The position numbers and the translations under genes are program-made. From positions 1 through 33,664 of the forward strand of contig JAFGHA010000034.1 of the NCBI GenBank assembly GCA_016930275.1: a stretch of 33,664 nt of DNA. Direction: 5' to 3'. Below are positions 1 through 8,555 of this stretch, in pieces. The notes under the pieces were generated by a model. The model was not told the origin of the DNA, searched no databases, and was given only the letters and a program-made list of their open reading frames with translations. Positions within the stretch are counted from its first letter, which is position 1; every line of letters starts with the position of its first letter. This DNA comes from Chitinispirillaceae bacterium (GTDB lineage Bacteria > Fibrobacterota > Chitinivibrionia > Chitinivibrionales > Chitinispirillaceae).

Positions 1-764
1 AGGCGAGCCGTTCCACCGGACGTGCCGTGGCCGGGTTCCTGCAGAGTGTGGCCGTCTACTGGTCACTTGCACTCGTGACCTTCAGGCGCCTGCCCCTGCT
101 GGTACGCAATATCGACCTGACGATTTCGCATATGTATACGCTCGGTGTCGAGTCGGCGGGACTGGTTTCGGTTATCGCGCTTTTTCTCGGATCGGTTACC
201 GTCACGCAGGCGATCTACCAGATGTCGGGGATCATCCCGTTGCGGTACCTGGGGGTGCTCGTACAGAAAGGTATTCTCAACGAACTCGGACCCGGTATCA
301 CCAGCATGGTTTTTGCGGGAAGGGTTGCCACCGGCATCGCGGCGGAAATCGCTTCCATGAAAAACAGCGAACAGTTCGACGCAATGACCGTGCTCAACCT
401 CGATCCGATCAGATATCTCATCGTGCCGAAAACCGCCGCATGTATTCTGATGCTGCCGCTTCTGGTGATCTGGGCGGAGCTGCTTGCGTTTATCGGGGCA
501 CTTATCACCGTGGCGCTTTCGGTTGACATGACCGTTTATGGATTTCTGCACGGACTGCGTCTGTTTTTCAATCCCTCGGATCTGTTTTTCGGGATTATTA
601 AAACAACCGTATTCGGTGCGATCGTTGCCGTTACCGGCTCGCATTTCGGTTTTCTGGCCGGTGCCGGTGCCGAAGGTGTCGGCAATGCAACCACGAAGGC
701 GGTGGTAACATCCGTTGTTCTGATTCTGATATTTGACTTTTTGATGGCACTGCTTGTATTCTGA
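1..764 (+). CDS. mlaE: MlaE-family ABC transporter permease, 5' end cut by the window
   Basis: Membrane permease of an Mla-type ABC transporter, which moves phospholipids between inner and outer membrane in diderm bacteria. The frame is open to the window edge: in-frame codons before the GTG at 27 read ASRSTGRA, which fits the usual GRA-type MlaE N-terminus, so the true start lies outside. Visible family marks are the NELGPGITSMVFAGRVATGI block followed by AAEIASMKNSEQFDAM and the DPIRYLIVPK segment, with about five hydrophobic segments. The ATPase partner follows on the same strand after a 149-nt gap filled by a repeat element. The substrate-binding MlaD partner is not in the window. The family call is firm; the lipid substrate is inferred from the family. 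Confidence 0.93.
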   Translation, partial: ASRSTGRAVAGFLQSVAVYWSLALVTFRRLPLLVRNIDLTISHMYTLGVESAGLVSVIALFLGSVTVTQAIYQMSGIIPLRYLGVLVQKGILNELGPGITSMVFAGRVATGIAAEIASMKNSEQFDAMTVLNLDPIRYLIVPKTAACILMLPLLVIWAELLAFIGALITVALSVDMTVYGFLHGLRLFFNPSDLFFGIIKTTVFGAIVAVTGSHFGFLAGAGAEGVGNATTKAVVTSVVLILIFDFLMALLVF

Positions 765-773
765 AGGATGACA

Positions 774-892
774 CCTCTCCCCTGTCCACTTCGAGTGGCC
801 TCAGTGCAGGTCTCTCCAGGGGGAGACGGGAGAAGATTTCATTATAATTGATTCCATGTCCGCTCTCCCCCCGGAGAGCGGCAGGGGAGAGG
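774..892. repeat. Inverted-repeat element between mlaE and mlaF
   Basis: Arms CCTCTCCCCTGT (774-785) and GCAGGGGAGAGG (881-892) are inverted complements with one mismatch. The left ~44 bases recur nearly unchanged at 11934-11977, and a shorter piece occurs in reverse at 22961-22983. The element fills almost the whole mlaE-mlaF gap and ends just before the mlaF start. It has no coding capacity. Confidence 0.75.
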
Positions 893-913
893 TTCCGGAG
901 CAAAAAATCCATA

Positions 914-1804
914 ATGCTGAAGATAGAACATCTTAAAAAACACTTCGGAAAACAGGCGGTCCTCGATGACATCAATCTCAGGATAAACAAAGGGGAGATC
1001 GCCTGCATCATCGGACAATCGGGAAGCGGAAAGACGGTACTGTTCCGCCATATAATCGGACTCATCTTTCCCGACGGCGGCAGAATACTGCTCGATGGCA
1101 AGGTCATCTCTTATCCCGGTATCAGACAGCAGCAGTTCAACGAGACGCGAAAACGGTTCGGCATTCTTTTTCAGGGAGCGGCACTGTTCGATTCGATGAA
1201 CGTGGGAGAGAATCTCGCATTTCCCCTGCGTGAGCGAACCTCACTTACCGAAAAGGAAATACAGCATACCATCGTCGAATCGCTTGAACGGGTTGGTCTG
1301 CGCGAGGAATTCAAGGAAAAAATGCCGGCGGAACTCTCCGGTGGAATGCGCAGCAGGGTCGGACTTGCACGGGCACTGGTCATGAAACCGGAAATCATGC
1401 TGTATGATGAACCTACTTCCGCACTCGATCCGATCATGACCGAAAAGATCAACGATCTTATCACCAGTCTGCGCGACAAACTGAATATGACTTCCATCGT
1501 CGTAACGCATGATATCGGTTCGGCTTATAAAATCGCCGATAAAATAGCGATGATACACGAGGGGAAGATCATTTTTGAAGGCACGCCCGCGGAAATACGC
1601 AAAACGCGGAACCCTTACATTCAAAAGTTCATCCGCGGGCAGCGCAAAATGCATTATGCCGTGGAGGACGAGAGCACCTATGCCGCACCGATCGACGTGA
1701 ACCGTCTCCGGAAATCAATTCCCGCCTCGCGTCGGTTTCCGTCGTCGCCACCGTTTCAGTCGTCAACCGGAACCGCCGCTTCGGACGGTGCCGATGAATC
1801 CTGA
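914..1804 (+). CDS. mlaF: MlaF-family ABC transporter ATP-binding protein
   Basis: Cytoplasmic ATPase that should power the adjacent MlaE-type permease. I choose ATG 914 because the protein then begins MLKIEHLKKHFGKQAVL, the normal ABC N-terminus; the longer frame from 848 would translate the repeat element. Walker A is GQSGSGKT (residues ~34-41), the signature LSGGMRSRVGLARAL follows, and Walker B is IMLYDEPTSALDP. At 296 residues it is longer than typical MlaF because of a C-terminal tail rich in Ser, Pro and Ala (about the last 40 residues) that looks disordered. radA starts 21 nt downstream, so the genes are probably cotranscribed. Confidence 0.93.
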   Translation: MLKIEHLKKHFGKQAVLDDINLRINKGEIACIIGQSGSGKTVLFRHIIGLIFPDGGRILLDGKVISYPGIRQQQFNETRKRFGILFQGAALFDSMNVGENLAFPLRERTSLTEKEIQHTIVESLERVGLREEFKEKMPAELSGGMRSRVGLARALVMKPEIMLYDEPTSALDPIMTEKINDLITSLRDKLNMTSIVVTHDIGSAYKIADKIAMIHEGKIIFEGTPAEIRKTRNPYIQKFIRGQRKMHYAVEDESTYAAPIDVNRLRKSIPASRRFPSSPPFQSSTGTAASDGADES

Positions 1805-1825
1805 GTGCCTTCGGGAGCTTCACGT

Positions 1826-3211
1826 ATGAACAGGAAAACGAAAACCGCCTATGTTTGCACTGAGTGCGGGCAGGACTACGGCAAATGGCGCGGCAAATGC
1901 GACAACTGCGGTCTATGGGATACGGTACACGAAATACGCATTCCTGCATCGCCGGGTGAGACGTCACGATATGGTGCCTCCGCTGCCGCCGCGAAAAAAG
2001 CACCCGCCGGAGCCCGGAAACTTGCGGAGTGTGCAATGGATCAGGCACCGCGGATGACGAGCGGTATCGGTGAAGTGGATCGGGTTCTCGGCGGAGGACT
2101 GGTGCGGGGTGCCTGCATTCTTCTCGGTGGTGATCCCGGCATCGGAAAATCGACACTGCTTCTGCAGCTGGCCGCCCGGATAGGGAAAACCCGGCGGGTA
2201 CTCTACCTTTCCGGAGAGGAATCGCCCGAACAGGTGGCGATGCGGGCACAGCGGCTGCAGGTGGGAGACGCCGCGATGGAACTGCTTACGGAAACATCGG
2301 TCGAGTCGATTCTCGCGACGCTCGGTGAGGCGACTCCGGATCTGGTGATCATCGATTCAATACAGACCGTATACTCCGAAGCCCTGCAGAGCGCTCCGGG
2401 GTCGGTGGCGCAGATCCGCGAAAGTGCGGCGATGCTGCTCCGATTCGCAAAGGAAACCGGTGCCGTCATGATATTCATCGGGCATGTCACCAAAGACGGT
2501 TCGATTGCCGGTCCGCGTCTGCTTGAACACATGGTCGATACGGTGCTTTACTTTGAAGGTGACGGCAGTTACCAGTTCCGGGTGCTCCGGACGGTAAAAA
2601 ACCGTTTCGGTCCGTCGGGAGAACTGGCGCTGCTTACCATGTCGGACGACGGTCTGCATGAGATCGCCAATGCCTCGGAATTTTTTCTCATGAACCGCCA
2701 TCAGCCGCAGGCAGGTACTGCAGTCGCGCCGATTCTCGAAGGAACGCGCATCATGATGGTGGAACTGCAGGCCCTGGTCAATAAGTCTCATTTCGGCATG
2801 CCACAGCGTGTTGCGTCGGGAGTCAATCAACGCAAACTCGCGCTGCTTCTTGCCGTGCTTGAACGTCATGGCGGAGTTGTTCTCGGTGATTTCGACGTAT
2901 TCTTCAATATCGCCGGAGGGTTGACCGTCACGGAACCCGCCATCGACCTCGGTATCGCGGCGGCGCTTCTTTCCTCATTCCGCAATAAACCGGTCCGAAG
3001 AGAAATCGCATTTATCGGTGAACTGGGGCTCGGGGGTGAAATCAGGCCGGTCAACGCGATGTCCGCCCGGTTCAAGGAACTGGCCAGAATGGGGTTCGCG
3101 GAGTGTATCGTACCCCGGCCATCACGGAATGCCGAATGGATGAACGATTCCTACGGTATTACGCTTACCACCTGCGCGAAGGTCGGGGGGGTGCAGGAAC
3201 TACTGTTTTAA
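1826..3211 (+). CDS. radA: DNA repair protein RadA (Sms)
   Basis: RecA-related DNA-dependent ATPase that promotes branch migration and processing of recombination intermediates. Start ATG 1826 gives 461 residues, the usual RadA length; an in-frame GTG at 1805 would add seven residues. The N-terminal C4 zinc finger is C11-x2-C14 and C25-x2-C28. Walker A GGDPGIGKST lies at ~101-110 and the RadA-specific KNRFG motif at ~258-262. The C-terminal Lon-like domain contains the conserved GGLTVTEPAIDLGIAAALLS segment. All key motifs are intact. It follows mlaF closely on the same strand, although the functions are unrelated. Confidence 0.97.
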   Translation: MNRKTKTAYVCTECGQDYGKWRGKCDNCGLWDTVHEIRIPASPGETSRYGASAAAAKKAPAGARKLAECAMDQAPRMTSGIGEVDRVLGGGLVRGACILLGGDPGIGKSTLLLQLAARIGKTRRVLYLSGEESPEQVAMRAQRLQVGDAAMELLTETSVESILATLGEATPDLVIIDSIQTVYSEALQSAPGSVAQIRESAAMLLRFAKETGAVMIFIGHVTKDGSIAGPRLLEHMVDTVLYFEGDGSYQFRVLRTVKNRFGPSGELALLTMSDDGLHEIANASEFFLMNRHQPQAGTAVAPILEGTRIMMVELQALVNKSHFGMPQRVASGVNQRKLALLLAVLERHGGVVLGDFDVFFNIAGGLTVTEPAIDLGIAAALLSSFRNKPVRREIAFIGELGLGGEIRPVNAMSARFKELARMGFAECIVPRPSRNAEWMNDSYGITLTTCAKVGGVQELLF

Positions 3212-3585
3212 AAGTATTGAGGGCGGCATAGTTTTTTGTATACCGGATTGCCACGGCCGAATGATTTTAGTATAATAGTAAATGATGCCCCAAAGTCAGG
3301 TATAAACCTGTTTTTCAAATTTTAAATGTCAGTTGAGGTTGAACAGGTAAAAATCAACGTTTTCTGCTGTTTAATCTCTGCCTTTCGGTTTCGTCGCTAC
3401 TCCGCGTTGCTGCGTGGTCCCCGTTTACGGGGACAGGGACATTAAATCAGGTTTCCTCCACCGTAAGCTGGGGAGTGATGCACTGAGGCGACTCAAAGCG
3501 GGATAAAGGGCGGAGGTGCCCTAAAGGTGAAAAAGAGAACGCGCCTTGACTCATTAAAACGAAGATATCCGGTGGTGAGGAGACC
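3212..3585 (+). other. Gap with promoter and long leader before the STAS-like gene
   Basis: No credible ORF. It holds a good sigma-70 promoter (3248-3276), a short hairpin CAGGT-ATAA-ACCTG followed by five T (3297-3315), and a second hairpin GTCCCCGTTTACGGGGAC (3417-3434). If transcription starts near 3283, the leader is about 300 nt. I could not match it to a riboswitch class. The early hairpin could be a weak attenuator or the radA terminator. Confidence 0.5.
3248..3276 (+). promoter_or_regulatory. Sigma-70 promoter TTGCCA-N17-TATAAT
   Basis: The -35 is TTGCCA (3248-3253), the spacer is exactly 17 nt and the -10 is a perfect TATAAT (3271-3276). It points toward the STAS-like gene at 3586, with transcription expected to start near 3283. 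Confidence 0.65.
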
Positions 3586-3948
3586 ATGTACGAGCTGATT
3601 GTCGATACCGCCAACAACAGGCTGACTGTTATTTTAAGTGGAATTATCGGTAAAATGGAGAGTGAGAAAATCGCCCGGGAGATGGTGGCTGCCTGCAGTC
3701 GACTTAAACGCGGATTCGATGTCATCAACGATATTTCCCGATACGAGGCCGCAGATAAGAAGAGTGAGGATGTATTCAAGGGGGTAATCGAATTTTTCAA
3801 AATCAGAGGAGTACGCAAAGTGATACGGGTGGTCGGTGGCTCAAAGGCTGCACTCGTGAAGTTCGCCGATGTTACCAAGACGGTAAGCAACTATACCGTT
3901 CAGTATGTGCCCACCATGGAGGCTGCTGTAAAGCTGCTCGATTCATAA
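3586..3948 (+). CDS. Small STAS/SpoIIAA-like single-domain protein
   Basis: A 120-residue soluble protein with no signal peptide or membrane segment. The pattern (strand start YELIVDTANNRLTVILSG, helix MESEKIAREMVAACSRL, then GFDVINDISRYEA) resembles SpoIIAA-like STAS domains, which act as small switch or protein-interaction modules. Only the fold-level resemblance can be claimed. The start is supported by the purine-rich GGTGAGGAG just upstream of ATG 3586. It appears to be a single-gene unit with its own promoter and a long leader; no kinase or phosphatase partner is adjacent. Confidence 0.75.
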   Translation: MYELIVDTANNRLTVILSGIIGKMESEKIAREMVAACSRLKRGFDVINDISRYEAADKKSEDVFKGVIEFFKIRGVRKVIRVVGGSKAALVKFADVTKTVSNYTVQYVPTMEAAVKLLDS

Positions 3949-4475
3949 TTCCACACACGACGACATTAATGGTTACGAATAACTTTCAACTGCCGCACAT
4001 GATGAGCCTGAGTTTACCCTGATCCCGCTGAGCGAGTATTCACCATTTCTTCTGACGCTCCGTATAAATTCGGCAGGATAAAATGAGAAATCCGCAATAC
4101 TTCAACCTCCCTTGGTCTCTCACTGCGGGACCACCCCCTCGATGAGGGGGACCGTAGGTGAAACTTTTTTAAATAATCGCACCTATCCCTTCTGTTACGA
4201 TACTCAGGCCGTAAACGGTGACTGCAGTAGGGCGCCGGACGATTCCCGGCGACGTACTGGATTTTATTGATCGCTGCCGTTTCTCATGCAAGTGATGGTT
4301 GTCGATGCAACGGAACCGGTTGATCCGGAGATCCGTCGGGCGGAAGTGAAACAGGTGGTTGCATTATTTTATAGTCCATGCTGCAAATGGACGAAAGCTC
4401 TTCTGTTTTATGGTATGTTTAAGGAAGAGGTGCCGGAGTGCATTTCCTTTCAGACCAACAAGGTTGCAGTCGATT
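3949..4475. other. Non-coding gap with repeat remnants
   Basis: It contains a dispersed repeat (3975-4052, second copy near 31908) and a GC-rich hairpin CCCCCTC-GAT-GAGGGGG (4134-4150) of a kind echoed elsewhere in the window. A small frame opening at 4286 overlaps the next gene and has no recognisable content or ribosome site, so I do not call it. Confidence 0.45.
3975..4052 (+). repeat. Dispersed repeat, copy 1
   Basis: Bases 3975-4013 match 31908-31946 at about 32 of 39 positions (shared core GAATAACTTTCAA then TGAGC). The similarity resumes in the TGAGCGA...TTCTGACG stretch. Both copies are intergenic. Confidence 0.55.
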
Positions 4476-6467
4476 ATGTTCCGATGTTTCAGGGTCGTGT
4501 TGCTGGTATCGGTTTTTACGACGGTGCTGACTACCCGGTGTACACCGTCGTCTCCTGCAGCGGTTTCTCCGCAAGCGGAAGAATATACCTGTACCTGGAA
4601 CGGCACCGACTCCGTTACCTGGTTCGATTCCATCAGCTGTCCAGATGAATTCGCCGTGCTTGCCGGTCCGCCGATCATGCAGACACTCAGCAACGAGCGA
4701 TCGGTCAAGGTGGTGTATGAAATCGCAACGGGCAGAACCTATTTCGTATCCTCTGCCGGGTATCAGCTGCATTACGATTTCTGCCGTGAGGAGCTGGGGT
4801 ATCCCCGTTCGCATGCCGATTTCAACAATGAACAATATGCCGAGAGTGCGCTGCGTCTCTACTATCTTGCATCGGTAAATTATTTCGGGGATGCGAAACT
4901 GTTCACGCTGCAGTTCTTTTCCGATGACCGCATAATGGCGGCGGGTATTTCGACGATGTTCACCGCGGTGAAGGAACTGACCTTTTTCGGCGATGAACTC
5001 AGGCTGCTTGTTTCGTCAACATCGCTTGCAGAACAGGCGGCGCAGCTTCCTGATGTGCCGCTCATCACTAACGGGGAGCTTTACGGCAGACAGCAGTTTC
5101 AGGCGCTCAATCCGGCGGAAGCATGCGGATATCTGCGGAAAGTGCCGTATGATGAGGTCGCCACGGCGTATCTGGGCAGGCATGATATCGTGGTGGTCAA
5201 TGGAATACCGATTGACCTGCCGGTAGTAGCGGGGATCATCACGACGGAGTTTCAGACTCCGCTCAGTCACATCAACGTGCTGAGTCATAACCGGGGAACG
5301 CCCAATATGGCACTGGCAAACGCCTGGAGTGATTCCCGGCTTGCCGGGTTATGGGACCGGCTGGTTTATTTCCGGGTGCGTGCCGATACCTTCGAGATAC
5401 GGGCGGTATCGATTGACTCTGCGGAAGCGTTCTGGAATGCCCGTGAACCGCAGCAGGGGATCACCCTCGCTTGTGATGATTCGACGGAAGGGTTGTTCTC
5501 GTTTGACGAACTGGACTTTTATTCTGCGGTGACGGTGGGGGCCAAGGCGGCGAACGTCGCTGTGGTGTCACGGATTATTGTAGGCGATACGACCATACCG
5601 GTTCCCGAAGGCGGGTTTGCGATTCCGTTTTTTTACTATCGTCATCATATGAAAACGAGCGGTGGAGATGACCGGCTGCGCGAACTTCTGGCTGACGGGC
5701 GGTTCAGGGAGGATGCCGCCTACCGTGAACGTGAGCTCGAAGGATTGCGTGAACTGATACTGGATGCACCGCTCGACGACGCTTTCGTCGAACTGGTTAA
5801 GGAAAACATCCGCAGTACCGGCAATTACCCGGCGGTACGGTTTCGGTCGTCAACGAACGTGGAGGATATCGAAGGATTCAACGGTGCGGGTCTTTACGAT
5901 TCGTATACCGCCGAGCCGGGGAGTGACGACCGATCGGTCGAGGGGGCGATAAAAAAGGTGTACGCGAGTCTCTGGACGCTGCGTGGTTTCGAAGAGCGTG
6001 ACTATTTCAGGATCGATCATGTCAGCTGTGCGATGGGAATACTGGTGCACCGGGCCTTTACCGGAGAACAGGCGAACGGTGTGGCGATCACCGCCAATAT
6101 TTACCAGCCGTATGTACCCGCGATGACCATTAACGCACAGATTCAGGAAATAAGCGTCGTCCGGCCGCCTGCGGGATTCCGGTCCGATCAGCTGCTGGTA
6201 TATACGTTATGGCCCGACTGGCTCGAAAAACCGGCGATTGAATACCTCACCTACTCCAATGTCAACTTCGGTGAACCGGTGCTCGCCGATGAGGAGGTGC
6301 TTGAACTGGCACGATGTCTTGCGCAGATCAAACAGGAATTCGTTATCAGGTACCGGCCGCCGGACACCTACCGGTTCGGTATGGACGTTGAATTCAAATT
6401 CGACGGACCTGAGCGGACCTTATACATAAAACAGGCCCGTCCGTATACCGTTGAAAGTGCGTGGTAA
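4476..6467 (+). CDS. Exported dikinase-like protein: phosphohistidine swivel domain followed by ATP-grasp (PEP/pyruvate-binding) domain
   Basis: With ATG 4476 the product is 663 residues and begins with a signal-peptide-like segment (FRVVLLVSVFTTVLTTRC); Cys22 could be lipidated, but the preceding Arg makes a poor lipobox. Residues ~205-305 look like a PEP-utilising-enzyme swivel domain with the phospho-acceptor motif TPLSHINVLSHNRGTPNMAL (His ~265). Residues ~350-663 resemble the PPDK/PEP-synthase ATP-grasp domain: GAKAANVAVV, VRFRSSTNVEDIEGFNGAGL, SLWTLRGFEERDYF and a final LYIKQARPYTVE. No PEP-binding TIM barrel is present. Swivel before ATP-grasp is the order of glucan water dikinases, not of PPDK or PEP synthase. 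An ATP-dependent fold outside the cytoplasm would be odd. Start uncertain: weak AAGG site; a TTG at 4359 is an alternative. Confidence 0.8.
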   Translation: MFRCFRVVLLVSVFTTVLTTRCTPSSPAAVSPQAEEYTCTWNGTDSVTWFDSISCPDEFAVLAGPPIMQTLSNERSVKVVYEIATGRTYFVSSAGYQLHYDFCREELGYPRSHADFNNEQYAESALRLYYLASVNYFGDAKLFTLQFFSDDRIMAAGISTMFTAVKELTFFGDELRLLVSSTSLAEQAAQLPDVPLITNGELYGRQQFQALNPAEACGYLRKVPYDEVATAYLGRHDIVVVNGIPIDLPVVAGIITTEFQTPLSHINVLSHNRGTPNMALANAWSDSRLAGLWDRLVYFRVRADTFEIRAVSIDSAEAFWNAREPQQGITLACDDSTEGLFSFDELDFYSAVTVGAKAANVAVVSRIIVGDTTIPVPEGGFAIPFFYYRHHMKTSGGDDRLRELLADGRFREDAAYRERELEGLRELILDAPLDDAFVELVKENIRSTGNYPAVRFRSSTNVEDIEGFNGAGLYDSYTAEPGSDDRSVEGAIKKVYASLWTLRGFEERDYFRIDHVSCAMGILVHRAFTGEQANGVAITANIYQPYVPAMTINAQIQEISVVRPPAGFRSDQLLVYTLWPDWLEKPAIEYLTYSNVNFGEPVLADEEVLELARCLAQIKQEFVIRYRPPDTYRFGMDVEFKFDGPERTLYIKQARPYTVESAW

Positions 6468-6470
6468 TAC

Positions 6471-7028
6471 ATGAAAATTCCGTTGAACATACTATTGGCC
6501 GCAGCGGCGTTGCTGTATACCTGTTCACCTACGGGAACAGGAGACGACGGGAACCGGCTGATCGTGATCAATGAATTCATGTCCGCAAGCAGTGATGACG
6601 GGCCGACTGATGAGCATGGGGACACCGACGACTGGATAGAGCTGTATAACAACGGTGAAAATGAGATCAGTGTTGCCGATCTGTATCTTTCCGATGATTC
6701 ACTGCAGTTGCATGCCTACTCGTTTCCCGATACGGTAATAGCATCGGGAGGCTTCCTGCTGGTATGGGCCGATGATGAGCCGCTGGAAGGGAAGTGGCAT
6801 GCGCCATTTCAACTTTCATGGCAGAATGGTGACGAGATAATCCTGACAAAGGGTAGAGATCGGATTGTTGACCGATACCGGTTTTTCCCTGAAAACGGCA
6901 ACCCGACGGCACGTGTTCCGGGGACCTCTTTCGGAAGAGCGGGTGACGGTGATACACTGTGGGGGCAGCAGACGGAACCGTCTCCCGGAGCACCCAACCG
7001 GGGGATCCGGGAGTGGCGAACCGATTGA
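6471..7028 (+). CDS. Lamin-tail-domain (LTD) putative lipoprotein
   Basis: A 185-residue exported protein. Its N-terminus MKIPLNILLAAAALLYTC is a lipoprotein-like signal with Cys18, although LYTC is not a perfect lipobox. The rest is one lamin-tail domain: the opening IVINEFMSASSD, the WIELYNNGENEISVADLYLSDD core, FLLVWADDEP, and the closing TPSPGAPN-like TEPSPGAPN. Bacterial LTDs are extracellular, Ig-like modules often found on surface proteins and nucleases; here no catalytic domain is attached. ATG is only 3 nt after the dikinase-like stop codon, so the two are translationally coupled and probably work together at the cell surface or in the periplasm. Confidence 0.85.
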   Translation: MKIPLNILLAAAALLYTCSPTGTGDDGNRLIVINEFMSASSDDGPTDEHGDTDDWIELYNNGENEISVADLYLSDDSLQLHAYSFPDTVIASGGFLLVWADDEPLEGKWHAPFQLSWQNGDEIILTKGRDRIVDRYRFFPENGNPTARVPGTSFGRAGDGDTLWGQQTEPSPGAPNRGIREWRTD

Positions 7029-7454
7029 TATCAGAGGCGGTCCACGATACTCCCCTGATCCGTTGCTATGTTGCATTAACCGAAAACTATATTCCACCCT
7101 GTACGGCGACATACCTTCTGCATTCTCTGTAATTCTTTAAAAATCAGGTAACTTCTCCGGCACTCAGGAGTCGGAATGCAGAATTCAGAACGTGAAAGCG
7201 TGAACAGATATTGGAATTTAATGGTCTGAGGTAAATCTTGTCGGTTTACACGTTCAATTTGCCTATTTTTGATCATCTTCAGGAAATTGTGTCGCTGCCT
7301 TGCAGGTAAGCTTGTATGGAATAATAACGGTTAAAGGCACTGAACGTTCATTCTCAGGAGGTTCCGGATGTGAACTCCTTCCCGCCTGGCGGGGTGGATG
7401 CCGGTGCTGTTGTAAATCACTATTCCGCCGGAATACCTTATCCCGGGAGGTCGT
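7029..7454 (+). other. Gap upstream of the membrane protein/lipoprotein pair
   Basis: No convincing gene. A perfect AGGAGG (7356-7361) precedes ATG at 7368 that is followed at once by TGA. An overlapping GTG at 7370 opens a 56-codon frame that runs into the next gene and resembles nothing I know. The start-stop pair may be a relic or a regulatory mini-ORF. Confidence 0.35.
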
Positions 7455-8555
7455 GTGTTCAATTCAACGCTGCTCGATGTATTTATCGGTCTGGCATTTT
7501 TTTATCTGCTGCTCAGTCTGGTGCTCGCATCCATCAATGAAATGATATCCGGGTTCTTCAAGTTGCGCAACGGCATGTTGGAAAAAGCGATTGCCGGAAT
7601 GCTCGGGAATGATGAGCTTATCGACCTGTTCTACGACCATCCGTTGCTTCGCGGTATCAGCAGGAAGAGAGAAACGTCACCATTGGTGCGACTGGTTGAA
7701 TTCATGGCCGGATCACGCCTGATGCAAAGGATCGGTATTGCATGGCTGTTCCGGAAATTCCGTCTGCCCGCATTCGCCTCCCGGATCGTACAGGGTCGCC
7801 CATCGTACATTTCTTCAAGGAATTTCGCTGTGGTGATGACCGATCTGCTCGGCGGCGAATATGCACAGGTAAAGAAACGGTTCGGTGGTGAAAATGATAT
7901 CGACCGTAAACAGCTTAAAAAACTGCGGGACGACCTCGGCTATTTCACCGAACTGATCGATGCCGGCGGGCGTGATGATGCAACGTCAAAACTGGCAGCC
8001 TGGTATGACGATCAGATGGAGCGGGTAAGCGGCTGGTACAAACGGTTCAATCAGAAGCTGCTTGTCCTGGTGGCGATGGTGGTAACGGTGTTTCTCAATG
8101 CCGATACCCTGATGATGGCCAATCTGCTCTGGAATGATTCCGTTCTGCGTGAGGCGGTGGTGCTCGAGGCGCAGGCCACGGTTGAGCGGGCGAATACCGC
8201 CGCCGAAGAGAAGCCGGTTGCCGAAACAGCAACGATTACTCGGGATGAAGTCGATGAAACTCCCTGCACCGGATGCAGAGAACCCACGGCGGTTGATGTT
8301 GCCGTGAAAAGCAGATCCATGCGGCCGTTCCCGGTCGGGTGGGTGTCTCCATCGAACGGCCTGTACGAGGAGCTCCGGTCAATGCCGTATACCTTCGCCG
8401 GATGGATTTACAAAGGACTCGGACTGCTGATTACCACGATACTGGTTTCACTCGGAGCGCCGTTCTGGTTCGATATGCTTTCAAAACTGGTGAACTTCCG
8501 CACGACCGGCATAAAGCCGAAAGGACAGCAACCTTCCGCAGGCGTTGCGCCATGA
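7455..8555 (+). CDS. Conserved membrane protein of unknown function
   Basis: 366 residues from GTG 7455, supported by GGGAGG five bases upstream. It begins MFNSTLLDVFIGLAFFYLLL, a transmembrane segment that leads into SINEMISGFFKLRNGMLEKAI. A PSYISSRNFAVVMTDLLGG block follows, and two more membrane segments lie near residues 195-220 and 315-345, giving about three in total. I recall this N-terminal pattern from unassigned bacterial membrane proteins, but no function is known to me. Between the second and third membrane segments lies a Glu/Ala/Thr-rich stretch ending in CTGC. Its last four bases overlap the start of the next gene (ATGA). Confidence 0.8.
   Translation: MFNSTLLDVFIGLAFFYLLLSLVLASINEMISGFFKLRNGMLEKAIAGMLGNDELIDLFYDHPLLRGISRKRETSPLVRLVEFMAGSRLMQRIGIAWLFRKFRLPAFASRIVQGRPSYISSRNFAVVMTDLLGGEYAQVKKRFGGENDIDRKQLKKLRDDLGYFTELIDAGGRDDATSKLAAWYDDQMERVSGWYKRFNQKLLVLVAMVVTVFLNADTLMMANLLWNDSVLREAVVLEAQATVERANTAAEEKPVAETATITRDEVDETPCTGCREPTAVDVAVKSRSMRPFPVGWVSPSNGLYEELRSMPYTFAGWIYKGLGLLITTILVSLGAPFWFDMLSKLVNFRTTGIKPKGQQPSAGVAP

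Noticed and set aside
848..913. Longer N-terminus for mlaF starting at 848
   Set aside because: The extra codons translate the repeat element and have no ABC similarity; MLKIEHL at 914 is the family start.
3451..3540. Possible cyclic-di-GMP (GEMM) riboswitch in the STAS leader
   Set aside because: A GCAAAG-like and a CAAAGCGGG stretch caught the eye, but the conserved GEMM helices and tetraloop receptor pattern are not there.
4286..4648. Possible 120-codon gene just before the dikinase-like gene
   Set aside because: No ribosome site or recognisable content, and it overlaps the next gene's signal region in another frame. A frameshifted N-terminus was considered, but the residues show no relation to the family.
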